64,000 nt of DNA from NCBI RefSeq assembly GCF_010435965.1, contig NZ_JAAGAA010000012.1, positions 60,412 through 124,411 of the forward strand. Reading direction: 5' to 3'. The stretch comes from Crenobacter caeni. GTDB lineage: Bacteria > Pseudomonadota > Gammaproteobacteria > Burkholderiales > Chromobacteriaceae. Each line of letters begins with the position of its first letter. Within the stretch, counting starts at the first letter, position 1. Below, piece by piece: positions 1 through 8,149 of this stretch. The notes beneath the pieces are model-generated. The model did no database searches. It saw only the letters and a program-made list of their open reading frames with translations, and was not told the origin of the DNA. Position numbers and translations under genes: made by a program.

Positions 1-676
1 GGTAGGCGAGCGAGAGCCATTGCGGCGCGGCCATCGCCGTGACCGCGTCGCCGCGCGCAAACTCGGCCAGCATGAAGGGCGCGAGCGAAGCGCCGCCGAC
101 GGCAAACAACAGCAGCATCAGCGCGTTGGCGGGGATGCCGGATGGCAGGTAGCGCAGCGACACCGTATAGCACGCCCAGCACGCGCCGGCGGCGAGCACC
201 AGGTAGTCGCCGCCGCCGAACGACATGAGCGCAAGCCGGCCCGCATCGCCACGCACGACGATCATGAGCGCGCCTGCCAGCGCAAGCACCATGCCCAGCC
301 ACTGCCCGGCGCCGATGCGGCTGCGCGAGACGAGGGCGCCGAACAACAGCACCAGCACCGGCGTCGCGCTATTGATCACCACCGCATTGAGCGCGCTGCT
401 CGACTTGAGCGCAAGGTAGAGCAAGGTATTGGTCAGCGCGATGCCGCTGGCGGCGAGCAGCATCACCAAGGGCCACGCGCCACGGATCACGGGCCACGCC
501 GCCTTGAGCGGCCGCCACGCGAACGGCGCGAGTACGGCGAAGGCAATCAGCCAGCGCAGGCAGGCCAGCGTGAACGGGCCGATGGCGCCGGCGAGCGCGC
601 GGCCGATGATGAAATTGCTCGACCACATCAGGAGGGCGAGCACCAGGAACAAGGGGGCTTGGCGAGGGCTGGGCAT
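1..676 (-). CDS. EamA/DMT-superfamily permease (3' end outside window)
   Basis: The visible 225 residues begin MPSPRQAPLFLVLALLMWSS and continue as a run of hydrophobic segments separated by short polar loops, the pattern of the drug/metabolite transporter superfamily. The early W-S-S-N-F segment and the hydrophobic stretch ending in VVRGD are typical of the first EamA repeat; the second repeat is just starting when the window ends. It is probably an inner-membrane exporter of amino acids or other small metabolites, but the substrate cannot be read from sequence. The ATG at 676 is chosen because the signal-anchor-like first helix follows at once; I see no good Shine-Dalgarno sequence. The gene stands alone, and 150 AT-richer bases separate it from the OsmC gene. 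Confidence 0.8.
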   Translation of the reverse strand, partial: MPSPRQAPLFLVLALLMWSSNFIIGRALAGAIGPFTLACLRWLIAFAVLAPFAWRPLKAAWPVIRGAWPLVMLLAASGIALTNTLLYLALKSSSALNAVVINSATPVLVLLFGALVSRSRIGAGQWLGMVLALAGALMIVVRGDAGRLALMSFGGGDYLVLAAGACWACYTVSLRYLPSGIPANALMLLLFAVGGASLAPFMLAEFARGDAVTAMAAPQWLSLAY

Positions 677-822
677 GGCATTTGCATTTTGTGCGATGCA
701 GCCATTTTACCGGCTCGCCCATGCAGCAAATACCAAAGCCCCTCCCAGTAATCAAACTAAATTGCCAGTTTTTCTTATATTGAAAAATTACATGCCATAA
801 AAATGGCAAACAACGGCAACAA

Positions 823-1266
823 TCATTTCAACCGCGTACCATCGGCGTCGAGCACCGTCACTTCGACGCGGATGCCCTGGCGGACGCTTTGCGTGACCGT
901 GCAGTAGTCCTCGAAGGTCGACAGCACCCGCTCGACGTGGGTCAGCGTCGCGGCCGGCCGCCCCAGTTGCAAGGTGACGGCGATGGACTCGACGCGCAGC
1001 CGCCGCTCTTCGTTGCGGCCGATCACGCAGCTCGCCTCGCCGGACAAGGGCGCGACGTCCTGCTTGAACTTGCCGAACGCGAACAGCAGGCTCGCCGCCA
1101 GGCAATTGGCGGTCGCCGCGACCAAGAGCTGCGACGGCGACGGGCCGCTGTCTTCACCCAAGGGCGGCGGCTCGTCGGTAAAGAGTTCGGGTACGGTGCC
1201 GCCGAACAGGTTGGAGAAACGGTAGCGTTCGAGCTGCCTGAAATTCAGCGTGAAATCCGCGGACAT
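823..1266 (-). CDS. OsmC-family peroxidase-like protein
   Basis: A 147-aa cytoplasmic protein of the OsmC/Ohr fold. Two cysteines lie where the family has its redox pair: one in the ANCLAAS segment on the central helix (about residue 55) and one in DYCTVTQSV near residue 121. Family members reduce organic or lipid hydroperoxides with electrons from lipoylated or other thiol proteins. The sequence fits the general OsmC branch rather than classical Ohr, so the substrate is uncertain. It lies 9 bp downstream of the DAHP-synthase-like gene in the same direction and is probably the last gene of the pheA-LOG-hisC transcript. Confidence 0.85.
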   Translation of the reverse strand: MSADFTLNFRQLERYRFSNLFGGTVPELFTDEPPPLGEDSGPSPSQLLVAATANCLAASLLFAFGKFKQDVAPLSGEASCVIGRNEERRLRVESIAVTLQLGRPAATLTHVERVLSTFEDYCTVTQSVRQGIRVEVTVLDADGTRLK

Positions 1267-1275
1267 AAGGCCTCC

Positions 1276-2277
1276 TTAAGCAAAGGTACGCCCGAGCGCG
1301 GGCGCGAACGCGCGCATCTGCGCGCCAAGTTGTTGTAGCGACGCCGCATCGAGCGCGTGCGCCTCGGCGCCGACGTCGACCATCAGGCCGTCCGCCCCGG
1401 CGGCGAGCGCGGCGAGCGCCACCGGCTGCACCAGGTCGGCGCGACCGACGGCGCGGCCGGGGTCGGCGATCACCGGCAGGTGGCTCTCGCGCTTGAGCCA
1501 GGCGATCGCGCCTGCGTCAAACAGCGCGGGGGTCGCGTCGTCGAAACCGCGCACGCCGCGCTCGCACAGCACGATACGGTGGTTGCCGCCGGCCGCAACG
1601 TACTCGGCAGCCATCAGCCATTCACCGACCGTCGCCGACAGCGCACGCTTGAGGATCACCGGTTTGTTGACGCGGCCGACTTCCTTCAAGAGTTCGAAGT
1701 TCTGCATATTGCGCGCGCCGATCAACAGCGCGTCGACGCCGTATTCGAGGAAGGTTTCCAAGAGCCGCACGTCGGTCAGCTCGGCGATGGCCGGCAGCGC
1801 GTGCGCACGGGCCGCCGCGAGCAGCTGCTCGAGCCCGGCCACGCCCGCCCCTTGCGCCTCGTACGGGCCGCCAAACAGCGCCGGCCCGTAGACGCCGCCG
1901 TGCATCAGGCGTGCGCCACACGACGCAAGGCTTGCCGCGACCTCCTCGGCCGCACCGGGGGTGGCGACACTGGTCGGCCCGACGATCAGCTGCCACGCCT
2001 CGCCGCCGATGGGCACGCCGCCGACCTGCACGACGCTGCTCTGCCCCACCAGTTCGCGCGAGACCAACCGGTAAGGCTTGACGATGCGCAGCGCGCGCTC
2101 GACGCCGGGCAGACGCTCGATCAGCGCCACGTCGAGCACCCGCTCGTCGCCGATGGCGCCGACCAGCACGCGCTCGGTGCCGCGCGACACATGTTCACGC
2201 AGGCCGGACGCCCGGATGCGCTCGATCAGCGCGGCAAGCTCGGCCTCGCTCGCCCCCGGCTTCATTACGACGATCAT
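1276..2277 (-). CDS. DAHP-synthase-like protein (type I-beta fold) lacking catalytic metal ligands
   Basis: A 333-aa protein with the layout of type I-beta 3-deoxy-7-phosphoheptulonate synthases: an N-terminal ferredoxin-like regulatory domain (MIVVMKPGAS to VKPYRLVSRE, residues 1-75) and a TIM barrel. Barrel segments such as QNFELLKEVGRVNKPVILK, SATVGEWLMAAEYV and CERGVRGF are well kept. The catalytic residues are not. The metal-binding Cys of GPCSVE is Thr102, the KPRTSPYSFQG phosphoenolpyruvate loop is replaced around residues 126-140, the metal-binding His of DPSH is Arg275, and the Glu of the final EVH motif is Asp301 followed by Gly. These comparisons rest on my knowledge of the family. 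The protein may be a regulatory pseudoenzyme or have a new reaction. It starts 11 bp after hisC and is probably co-transcribed with pheA. Confidence 0.75.
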   Translation of the reverse strand: MIVVMKPGASEAELAALIERIRASGLREHVSRGTERVLVGAIGDERVLDVALIERLPGVERALRIVKPYRLVSRELVGQSSVVQVGGVPIGGEAWQLIVGPTSVATPGAAEEVAASLASCGARLMHGGVYGPALFGGPYEAQGAGVAGLEQLLAAARAHALPAIAELTDVRLLETFLEYGVDALLIGARNMQNFELLKEVGRVNKPVILKRALSATVGEWLMAAEYVAAGGNHRIVLCERGVRGFDDATPALFDAGAIAWLKRESHLPVIADPGRAVGRADLVQPVALAALAAGADGLMVDVGAEAHALDAASLQQLGAQMRAFAPALGRTFA

Positions 2278-2288
2278 CGCGGACCGCC

Positions 2289-3392
2289 CTACGCGCCGGC
2301 CAGTGCCGCGCCCAGCACCTCGACGAAGCGCGCGTTTTCGGCCGGCAGGCCGATGCTTACGCGCAGCCAGTCACCCATGCCGTAAGGCGCGAGCGGACGC
2401 ACAATCACGCCCTCGGCGAGCAGGCGGGCGTTAAGCGCCGCCGCGTTTGGCGCACGGAAGGTCACGAAGTTGGCGCTGGACGGGATGTATTCGAGGCCGA
2501 GCCGATCAAACGCCGCGGTCAGCACGCGCATGCCCGCGCTGTTGACCTCGACCGAACGCGCCAAGTAGTCGGCGTCGTCCAGGACGGCGACCGCCGCCGC
2601 CTGCGCGAGGCTGTTCACGTTGAAGGGCTGGCGCACGCGGTTGATCAGGTCGGCGACCTCGGGGTGGGCGAAGGCGAAGCCCACGCGCAGGCCGGCCAGA
2701 CCGTACGCCTTGGAGAAGGTGCGCGACACGATCAGGTTCGGGTATTGCGCGAGCGCGCCGACGCTGTCGAAGCGCTGCTCGGGCGCCAGATACTCGGTGT
2801 ATGCCTCGTCGAGCACCACCAGCACCGACTCGGGCACCGCGGCGATGAAGCGCGCAAGCGCATCCGGCGCGAGCAGCGTGCCGGTCGGGTTGTTCGGGTT
2901 GGCGACAAACACTACGCGCGTCCGGTCGTTGATCGCGGCGAGCATCGCGGCGAGGTCGTGCCCCCACGCGCTGGCCGGCACCGCGACACCCTTGGCGCCG
3001 GTCGCCTGCGCGACCAGCGGGTAGACCGCGAAGGCGTACTGCGAGAACACCACCTCGTCGCCCGGTTGCAGGAAGGCGCGCGCAATGAGTTCGAGCACGT
3101 CGTTCGAGCCGTTACCGAGCACGACCTGGTCCGCGTTCACGCCGAAGTGGCGGCACAGCGCGGCCTTGAGCTCGAAACCGTTGCCGTCCGGGTAGCGGGC
3201 CAGCTCGGACAGCGCCCGCTCGATGGCCGCGCGGGCCGACGCCGGCAGGCCCAGCGGGTTCTCGTTGGACGCGAGCTTGACGATGGTGTCTTCACGAAGT
3301 CCCATCTCGCGGGCAAGCTCGGACACCGGTTTGCCCGGCTGGTAAGGCGCGATCGCGCGGACGTATTTGGGCGCCAGGTCGACTGGATGCAT
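2289..3392 (-). CDS. hisC: Histidinol-phosphate / aromatic aminotransferase
   Basis: A 367-aa fold-type I PLP aminotransferase of the HisC family. It shows the KLASNENPLG substrate segment near residue 40, the NPNNPTG motif, DEAYTEY, and the PLP-lysine motif SRTFSKAYGLAGLRVG, with the final arginine context LRVSIGL. HisC enzymes transaminate histidinol phosphate; copies next to pheA in proteobacteria often act on phenylpyruvate or prephenate, and the neighbouring pheA suggests that role here. The start is the ATG at 3392 (MHPVDLAPKY), preceded by AAGGAAGA five bases upstream; a longer in-frame reading to 3554 has no such support and runs into the LOG gene. Confidence 0.93.
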   Translation of the reverse strand: MHPVDLAPKYVRAIAPYQPGKPVSELAREMGLREDTIVKLASNENPLGLPASARAAIERALSELARYPDGNGFELKAALCRHFGVNADQVVLGNGSNDVLELIARAFLQPGDEVVFSQYAFAVYPLVAQATGAKGVAVPASAWGHDLAAMLAAINDRTRVVFVANPNNPTGTLLAPDALARFIAAVPESVLVVLDEAYTEYLAPEQRFDSVGALAQYPNLIVSRTFSKAYGLAGLRVGFAFAHPEVADLINRVRQPFNVNSLAQAAAVAVLDDADYLARSVEVNSAGMRVLTAAFDRLGLEYIPSSANFVTFRAPNAAALNARLLAEGVIVRPLAPYGMGDWLRVSIGLPAENARFVEVLGAALAGA

Positions 3393-3423
3393 GGGTTCTT
3401 CCTTTGTTGTCGTGAAGGGTGGC

Positions 3424-4017
3424 TCAGCCGCGCGAGAGGTCTTCCCACTTGGTGACATGGTGCGCACGGTGCCCGGCGAGCGCGCCAAGCAAGGCGCCGA
3501 CGCCGTGTTCGGCGACGAACAGCGACAGGTTTTCCTCGCGCGCAAAGCCTTCATCCACGGTGTGGCGCGCCAGCGCGAGCCACGGGTCGAAGTAGCCGCT
3601 GACGTTGAGAAGGCCTACCGGCTTGTCGTGGATGGCAAGCTGCGCCCAGGTCAGGATCTCGAACAGCTCGTCATAGGTGCCGAAGCCGCCGGGCAGCGCG
3701 ACGAAGGCGTCGGCGAGCGACGCCATCTTCGCCTTGCGCGCGTGCATGCTCTCGGTCTCGACCAGCTCGGTCAGCCCGGTATGCGCGACTTCCTTGTCAC
3801 GCAGGAAACCCGGAATCACGCCGGTGACCTTGCCGCCGGCGAGCAGCGCGGCGTCGGCCACCTCGCCCATCAGGCCGACGTTGCCGCCACCGTAGACGAG
3901 GGTGATACCGCGCGCGGCAAGCGCGGCACCAAAGGCGCGCGCGGCGTCGGTGTACTCGGCACGCGCGCCGTGGCGTGCGCCGCAAAAAACACAGATAGAA
4001 CGGATGGTCGTCGTCAT
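3424..4017 (-). CDS. LOG-family cytokinin-riboside phosphoribohydrolase-like protein
   Basis: A 197-aa protein of the TIGR00730/LOG family. The Rossmann-like fold is marked by CVFCGAR at the N-terminus, VYGGGNVGLMGEVADAAL, and the signature PGGFGTYDELFE around residue 115. LOG enzymes hydrolyse nucleoside 5'-monophosphates with an N-glycosidic bond, releasing ribose 5-phosphate; in bacteria the physiological substrate is often unclear and the family is frequently misannotated as lysine decarboxylase. Its ATG lies one base after the pheA stop codon, so it is almost certainly translated from the pheA transcript; a functional link to aromatic amino acid synthesis is not evident. Confidence 0.9.
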   Translation of the reverse strand: MTTTIRSICVFCGARHGARAEYTDAARAFGAALAARGITLVYGGGNVGLMGEVADAALLAGGKVTGVIPGFLRDKEVAHTGLTELVETESMHARKAKMASLADAFVALPGGFGTYDELFEILTWAQLAIHDKPVGLLNVSGYFDPWLALARHTVDEGFAREENLSLFVAEHGVGALLGALAGHRAHHVTKWEDLSRG

Positions 4018-4018
4018 T

Positions 4019-5092
4019 TCAGATCACCGCCTGCGGGTAGGCACCCAGCAGCTTCACGTAGGACGCGCGGCTGCGCAGCGCGGCCAGGGCGTCCGCCAGC
4101 GGCGCGTCCTTGACGTGCCCTTCCATGTCGATGAAGAACACGTAGTCCCACAGCCCCGCCTTGGACGGACGCGACTCGAACTTGGTCATCGACACGCCGT
4201 AGCGCGCGATCGGCTCGACCAGTTCGTGCACCGCGCCGGGGCGGTTGGGCGCCGACACGATGACCGAGGTGCGGTCCTTGCCGGTCGGCGCGACGTCCTG
4301 ATAGCCAAGTACCAGAAAGCGCGTGGTGTTGTTCGGCTCGTCCTCGATGTTTTCGGCGAGCTTGACCAGGGCAAAGCGCTCGGCGGCGGCCTGCCCGGCG
4401 ATCGCGCAGGCGGTTTCGTCCAGGCTCGCCAGCCGCGCCGCCTCGGCGTTGCTGGCCACCGACACCCGCTCGACGCCATCGGGCAACTGGCGGTTCAGCC
4501 ATTCGTGGCACTGCGCGAGCGACTGCGCGTGCGAGTAGACGCGGCGGATGCCGTCCATGCCCGGCACCTTGCGCAACAGGTGATGATGGATGCGCAGCAC
4601 CACCTCGCCGCAGATCTTCAGCGGCGTGGTCACCATCAGGTCGAGGGTGCGGCCGACCGCGCCCTCGGTCGAATTCTCGACCGGCGCGACCACGTAGTCG
4701 TGGGTGCGCGCCTCTACGAGACGGAACGCCTCGTCGATCGACGAGCAGGCGACGGTGCGCGCGGCGTGGCCGAAATGCTTGGTCGCCGCCAACTGGCTGA
4801 ACGTCCCCTCGGGGCCGAGGTAGGCGATCGACAACGGCTTCTCCAGCGCCAGGCACTCGGACATGATCTCGCGAAAGAGCCGCGCGACCGATTCGTCCGG
4901 CAAGGGGCCGCGGTTGATCGACTGGATGCGGCGCAACACTTCCGCCTCGCGTTCGGGACGGTAGATCACCCCGCCACCCTTGATTTCGCCGATCTCGCGC
5001 GCGTGGCTCGCACGCTGGTTGAGGAGGTCCAGTACCTGCGCGTCGATCGCGTCGATCGCGTCGCGGTGTTGTTTCAGGAGTTCATCCGACAC
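4019..5092 (-). CDS. pheA: Bifunctional chorismate mutase / prephenate dehydratase (P-protein)
   Basis: A 357-aa P-protein with three parts. Residues 1-90 are an AroQ chorismate mutase helical domain (IDAIDAQVLDLLNQRA, RPEREAEVLRRI). Residues about 95-275 are prephenate dehydratase, with YLGPEGTFSQLAA, VAPVENSTEGAVGRTLD and the catalytic NNTTRFLVLG motif. The last 80 residues are an ACT domain with the GAVHELVEPI and ESRPSKAGLWDYVFFID motifs that bind phenylalanine. It converts chorismate through prephenate to phenylpyruvate, the committed branch to phenylalanine, and should be feedback-inhibited by phenylalanine. It is the first gene of the operon pheA-LOG-hisC-DAHPS-like-osmC; about 100 bp separate its start from the next gene. 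Confidence 0.95.
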   Translation of the reverse strand: MSDELLKQHRDAIDAIDAQVLDLLNQRASHAREIGEIKGGGVIYRPEREAEVLRRIQSINRGPLPDESVARLFREIMSECLALEKPLSIAYLGPEGTFSQLAATKHFGHAARTVACSSIDEAFRLVEARTHDYVVAPVENSTEGAVGRTLDLMVTTPLKICGEVVLRIHHHLLRKVPGMDGIRRVYSHAQSLAQCHEWLNRQLPDGVERVSVASNAEAARLASLDETACAIAGQAAAERFALVKLAENIEDEPNNTTRFLVLGYQDVAPTGKDRTSVIVSAPNRPGAVHELVEPIARYGVSMTKFESRPSKAGLWDYVFFIDMEGHVKDAPLADALAALRSRASYVKLLGAYPQAVI

Positions 5093-5185
5093 GTTGTACT
5101 TTCAGATTTGCGCTAATTTCTCGAATTACATAAGTGTCCACGGCTTGGGCCTCGCCCGCAAGTACCGACGCCCCTCGCCCGCCAT

Positions 5186-5299
5186 TCAGCCGCAGCCGGC
5201 GATCAGGTTGGCGGCGTCGATCACGAAGCCGGGCGACTGGTAGGCCGCGAACGTGACGGCGAGCGCCGCCACCAGCAACAGCAGCGCCGCCCATTTCAT
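5186..5299 (-). CDS. 37-residue putative membrane peptide coupled to the MFS gene
   Basis: A small ORF of 37 residues starting MKWAALLLLV, with a single hydrophobic N-terminal segment (about residues 4-19) followed by a short polar tail, QSPGFVIDAANLIAGCG. Its ATG overlaps the MFS transporter stop codon in the arrangement ATGA at 5296-5299, a strong sign of translational coupling. The hydrophobic helix could be an uncleaved anchor placing the tail in the periplasm; the terminal Cys-Gly is notable. I do not recognise a named family. The overlap and the sensible membrane-peptide composition are the reasons to call it a gene. Confidence 0.6.
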   Translation of the reverse strand: MKWAALLLLVAALAVTFAAYQSPGFVIDAANLIAGCG

Positions 5300-6501
5300 G
5301 CGGCAACCTGCCCGGATACTGGCGCTTCTCGGATCGGGTAGCTGACGGCGCAGGCGAGCACGCCCAGCACGATCGCCGCGCCCCACACCAGGTCGTAGCT
5401 GCCGGTCCTGTCGTAGATCAGCCCGCCCAGCCACACGCCAAGAAAGCTGCCGACCTGGTGCGAAAAGAACACCGCACCGGAGAGCAGGCCCAGGTTGGCG
5501 ACGCCGAACTGGCTGGCGATCACGCCGTTGGTCAACGGCACCGTCGACAGCCACAGAAAGCCCATCGCGGCGGCGAACACCGCGGTGGAGAGGCCGCTCA
5601 AGGGCAGCAGCAGGTACACCGCGATTACCACGCTGCGCGCGAGATAAATTCCCGAGAGCAGGCGCGGCTTGGCAAAGCGGCTGCCCAGCTCGCCCGCGCT
5701 GAAGGTGCCGAAGATGTTGAAGAGGCCGATCAGTGCCAGCGCCGTACTCGCCACCGCGCCGGACAGGCCGTGGTCCTTCAGGTAGGCCGGCAGGTGCACG
5801 CCGATAAACACCACCTGGAAGCCGCACACGAAATAGCCGACCATCAGCAGGCGGAAGTCACGCACCTGCCACGCGCGTGCGAACTGGCGCGCCATTTCGG
5901 CGAGCAAGGGCGGGTGCGCGCCGGTGCGCTTGGGCGCCACGTCCATGCGGGTCGGCACCCTTGTTGCCGGGATGATCAGCAGGGTCATCGCGGCGAGGAT
6001 CACCAGCGCCGGCATCCAGCCCGCGCCGTCGATCAGGCTGCGCTCGATCGGCACCATCGCGAACTGGCCGAAGGAGCCGGCGGCGGCGGTCAGCCCCATC
6101 GCGCGCGAGCGGTACGCCACCGGCACCACCCGCCCGACCACGCCGAAGATCACGCTGTAGGTGGTGCACGCCATCGCGATGCCGATCAGCACGCCGGACG
6201 ACAAGGCAAACGCGGCCGGCGTCGCCGACATGGTGATCAGCAGCAAGCCGGCCGCGTAGATCAGGCTGCCGCCGACAAGCACCCTCCCCGGGCCGTGGCG
6301 GTCGGCCAGCGCACCGCAAAAGGGCTGCACCATGCCCCACACCAGGTTCTGCAGGCCGATGGCGAAGGCGAACGCCTCGCGGCTCCAGCCGAACTCCATG
6401 GTCAGCGGGGCGAGGAAAAAGCCGAAGCCGTGGCGGATGCCCATGCTCAGCGACACGATGACACCGCAGGCGAGCAGCAGGTGCGCAAGGGAACGATTCA
6501 T
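5296..6501 (-). CDS. Major facilitator superfamily transporter
   Basis: A 401-aa inner-membrane protein with about twelve hydrophobic segments. Loop 2-3 carries the MFS signature region GALADRHGPGRVLVGG, and the sequence GFGFFLAPLTMEFGWSRE near residue 27 is typical of the monocarboxylate-porter/OFA-like branch often annotated as oxalate/formate antiporter-like. A cytoplasmic loop near residues 190-215 separates the two six-helix halves. The substrate is not predictable. The gene follows serC in the same direction, but an intrinsic terminator at 6541-6562 intervenes, so it should have its own promoter in the roughly 40 bp before its start. It is coupled to the downstream 37-aa membrane peptide. 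Confidence 0.85.
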   Translation of the reverse strand: MNRSLAHLLLACGVIVSLSMGIRHGFGFFLAPLTMEFGWSREAFAFAIGLQNLVWGMVQPFCGALADRHGPGRVLVGGSLIYAAGLLLITMSATPAAFALSSGVLIGIAMACTTYSVIFGVVGRVVPVAYRSRAMGLTAAAGSFGQFAMVPIERSLIDGAGWMPALVILAAMTLLIIPATRVPTRMDVAPKRTGAHPPLLAEMARQFARAWQVRDFRLLMVGYFVCGFQVVFIGVHLPAYLKDHGLSGAVASTALALIGLFNIFGTFSAGELGSRFAKPRLLSGIYLARSVVIAVYLLLPLSGLSTAVFAAAMGFLWLSTVPLTNGVIASQFGVANLGLLSGAVFFSHQVGSFLGVWLGGLIYDRTGSYDLVWGAAIVLGVLACAVSYPIREAPVSGQVAA

Positions 6502-6540
6502 GTTTATTTATAGTTCTTTGTCATTTGTGGCGGGCGAGCC

Positions 6541-6562
6541 AAAAAAACCCGCCGAAGGCGGG
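6541..6562 (-). terminator. Rho-independent terminator of serC
   Basis: On the minus strand a CCCGCC/GGCGGG hairpin with a three-base loop is followed by seven T residues. It lies about 40 bp downstream of the serC stop codon and just upstream of the MFS gene. Confidence 0.85.
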
Positions 6563-6601
6563 TTGTCTTGCAAGGGGGTGGCTCAGACCGTGAACAGGCG
6601 C

Positions 6602-7684
6602 TCAGCCGTGCTGGCGGGCAAATTCCTGCATATAGCCGACCAGTGCTTTCACACCGTCGACCGGCATCGCGTTGTAGATCGACGCGCGCATGCCGCCGGC
6701 GACGCGGTGGCCCTTGAGCTGGACGAGGCCAGCCTTCTTGGCGCCGGCGAGGAAGGCCTCGTCGAGCGCGTCGTCGGCCAGACGGAACACCACGTTCATC
6801 TGCGAGCGTGCGTCTGCCGCCACCGGCGCGCGGTAGAAGCCGCCGCTCGCGTCGATCGCGTGGTAGAGCAGCCCGGCCTTCTCGCTGTTGAGCGCGGCGA
6901 TGCCGCGCAGGCCGCCCTGCGCCTTCAGCCACTTGAAGACGAGGCCGGCGATGTAGATCGGCCAGGTCGGCGGCGTGTTGTACATCGAGTCGGCATCGGC
7001 GTGCACGCGGTAGTCGAGCATGGTCGGCGTACAGGGCAGCGCGCGGCCGAGCAGGTCGTCGCGCACGATCACCACCACCATGCCGGACGGGCCGATGTTC
7101 TTCTGCGCGCCGGCGTAGATCAGGCCGAAACGCGACACGTCGATCTCGCGCGACAGGAAGTCGCTCGACATGTCGCAGACCAGCGGCACGCCGCTGTCGG
7201 GGATGTACGGGAACTGCACGCCGTTGATGGTCTCGTTCGACGTGTAGTGCAGGTAGGACGCACCGCTGCTGCCCTGGTAGCTGCCCTGCGCCGGCACCGT
7301 CGTGTACGCGGACGCCTCGCTGCTGGCGACAACGTTGACCTGGCCGTAGCGGCGCGCTTCCTTGATCGCCAAACGGGACCAGTGACCGGAGTCGAGGTAG
7401 TCGGCGTGGCCGCCCTCGCCCATCAGGTTCAGCGGCACCATGGCGAACTGCTGCGACGCGCCGCCTTGCAGGAACAGCACCTTGTAGCCGGCCGGCACGT
7501 TCAAGAGTTCGCGCAAGTCCGCCTCGGCGTCGTGGATGATCTCCATGAACTCGCGGCCGCGGTGACTCATTTCCATCACCGACAGGCCGCTGCCGTGCCA
7601 GTCGAACATCTCGGCCTGCGCTTCGGCCAGCACCGGGTGCGGCAACAGCGCCGGGCCCGCGGAGAAATTGTAGAGTTTGCTCAT
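6602..7684 (-). CDS. serC: Phosphoserine aminotransferase
   Basis: A 360-aa class V PLP aminotransferase beginning MSKLYNFSAGPA, the standard SerC N-terminus. Visible motifs are MSHRGREFM, LFLQGGASQQFAMVPLN, CDMSSDFLS and the PLP-lysine site YAGAQKNIGPSG, with HRVAGGMRASIYNAM near the end. It transfers the glutamate amino group to 3-phosphohydroxypyruvate in serine synthesis and to the 4-phosphoerythronate pathway intermediate in pyridoxal phosphate synthesis. The ATG at 7684 is chosen over an in-frame ATG at 7708 because GGAAG lies seven bases upstream and homologues start at MSKLYNF. It ends in a strong terminator. Confidence 0.95.
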   Translation of the reverse strand: MSKLYNFSAGPALLPHPVLAEAQAEMFDWHGSGLSVMEMSHRGREFMEIIHDAEADLRELLNVPAGYKVLFLQGGASQQFAMVPLNLMGEGGHADYLDSGHWSRLAIKEARRYGQVNVVASSEASAYTTVPAQGSYQGSSGASYLHYTSNETINGVQFPYIPDSGVPLVCDMSSDFLSREIDVSRFGLIYAGAQKNIGPSGMVVVIVRDDLLGRALPCTPTMLDYRVHADADSMYNTPPTWPIYIAGLVFKWLKAQGGLRGIAALNSEKAGLLYHAIDASGGFYRAPVAADARSQMNVVFRLADDALDEAFLAGAKKAGLVQLKGHRVAGGMRASIYNAMPVDGVKALVGYMQEFARQHG

Positions 7685-7708
7685 ATGGCTTCCCGACCGT
7701 GGCCGCAC

Positions 7709-8149
7709 TTACGCGGCCGATAACAGAAAGTGGGCGCGGGCAACCGCGACTGGCCGGGCCCGGTCTTCCTGCCAGGCTTCGATCAGCACATGCGCGACGC
7801 GCTTGCCCTGCTTGGTGATCTCACACTGCGCGTACAAGGTTTGCGGCTTGCCCGAGCGCAGGTAGTCCAGCGAGAAGTTGACGATCTTCGGCGTCTGACG
7901 GCTCTCGCGGTTCCAGATCAGGTGGATCAGCGCGGCGTTCTCGAGGAAGCCGCCGATCAGCCCGCCGTGCAGCGCCGGCAGGCGGGTGTTGCCGACGTTG
8001 TGCGGGCTGAACGGCAAGGCGAACAACAGGCCGCCATCCGTCTCTTCGAAGGTCGCGCCCATCAGCTTCGCGTACGGGATCGCGTCGATCACGCCCGCGT
8101 AGTCGTTCGCTTCGCGCAACTGGCCGAAGCGCTGCATGAATTCGCTCAT
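7709..8149 (-). CDS. PaaI-type hotdog-fold thioesterase (second of a pair)
   Basis: A 146-aa single-hotdog protein. The segment PHNVGNTRLPALHGGLIGGFLENAA corresponds to the family HGG active-site helix (around residue 60), and the C-terminal strand YAQCEITKQGKRVAHVLIEAW fits the beta-sheet of PaaI/YbgC-like acyl-CoA thioesterases. Such proteins hydrolyse acyl-CoA thioesters; the substrate is unknown. The gene overlaps the preceding thioesterase gene by ATGA and ends 24 bp before serC, so gyrA, both thioesterases and possibly serC may share a transcript. The central region keeps HGG but has a bulky Glu-Asn in place of the more usual acidic/Ser pattern. Confidence 0.8.
   Translation of the reverse strand: MSEFMQRFGQLREANDYAGVIDAIPYAKLMGATFEETDGGLLFALPFSPHNVGNTRLPALHGGLIGGFLENAALIHLIWNRESRQTPKIVNFSLDYLRSGKPQTLYAQCEITKQGKRVAHVLIEAWQEDRARPVAVARAHFLLSAA

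Noticed and set aside
5458..6513. Plus-strand 351-codon open frame opposite the MFS gene
   Set aside because: The translation is rich in His, Arg, Gln and Ala, as expected from the reverse of a membrane-protein gene.
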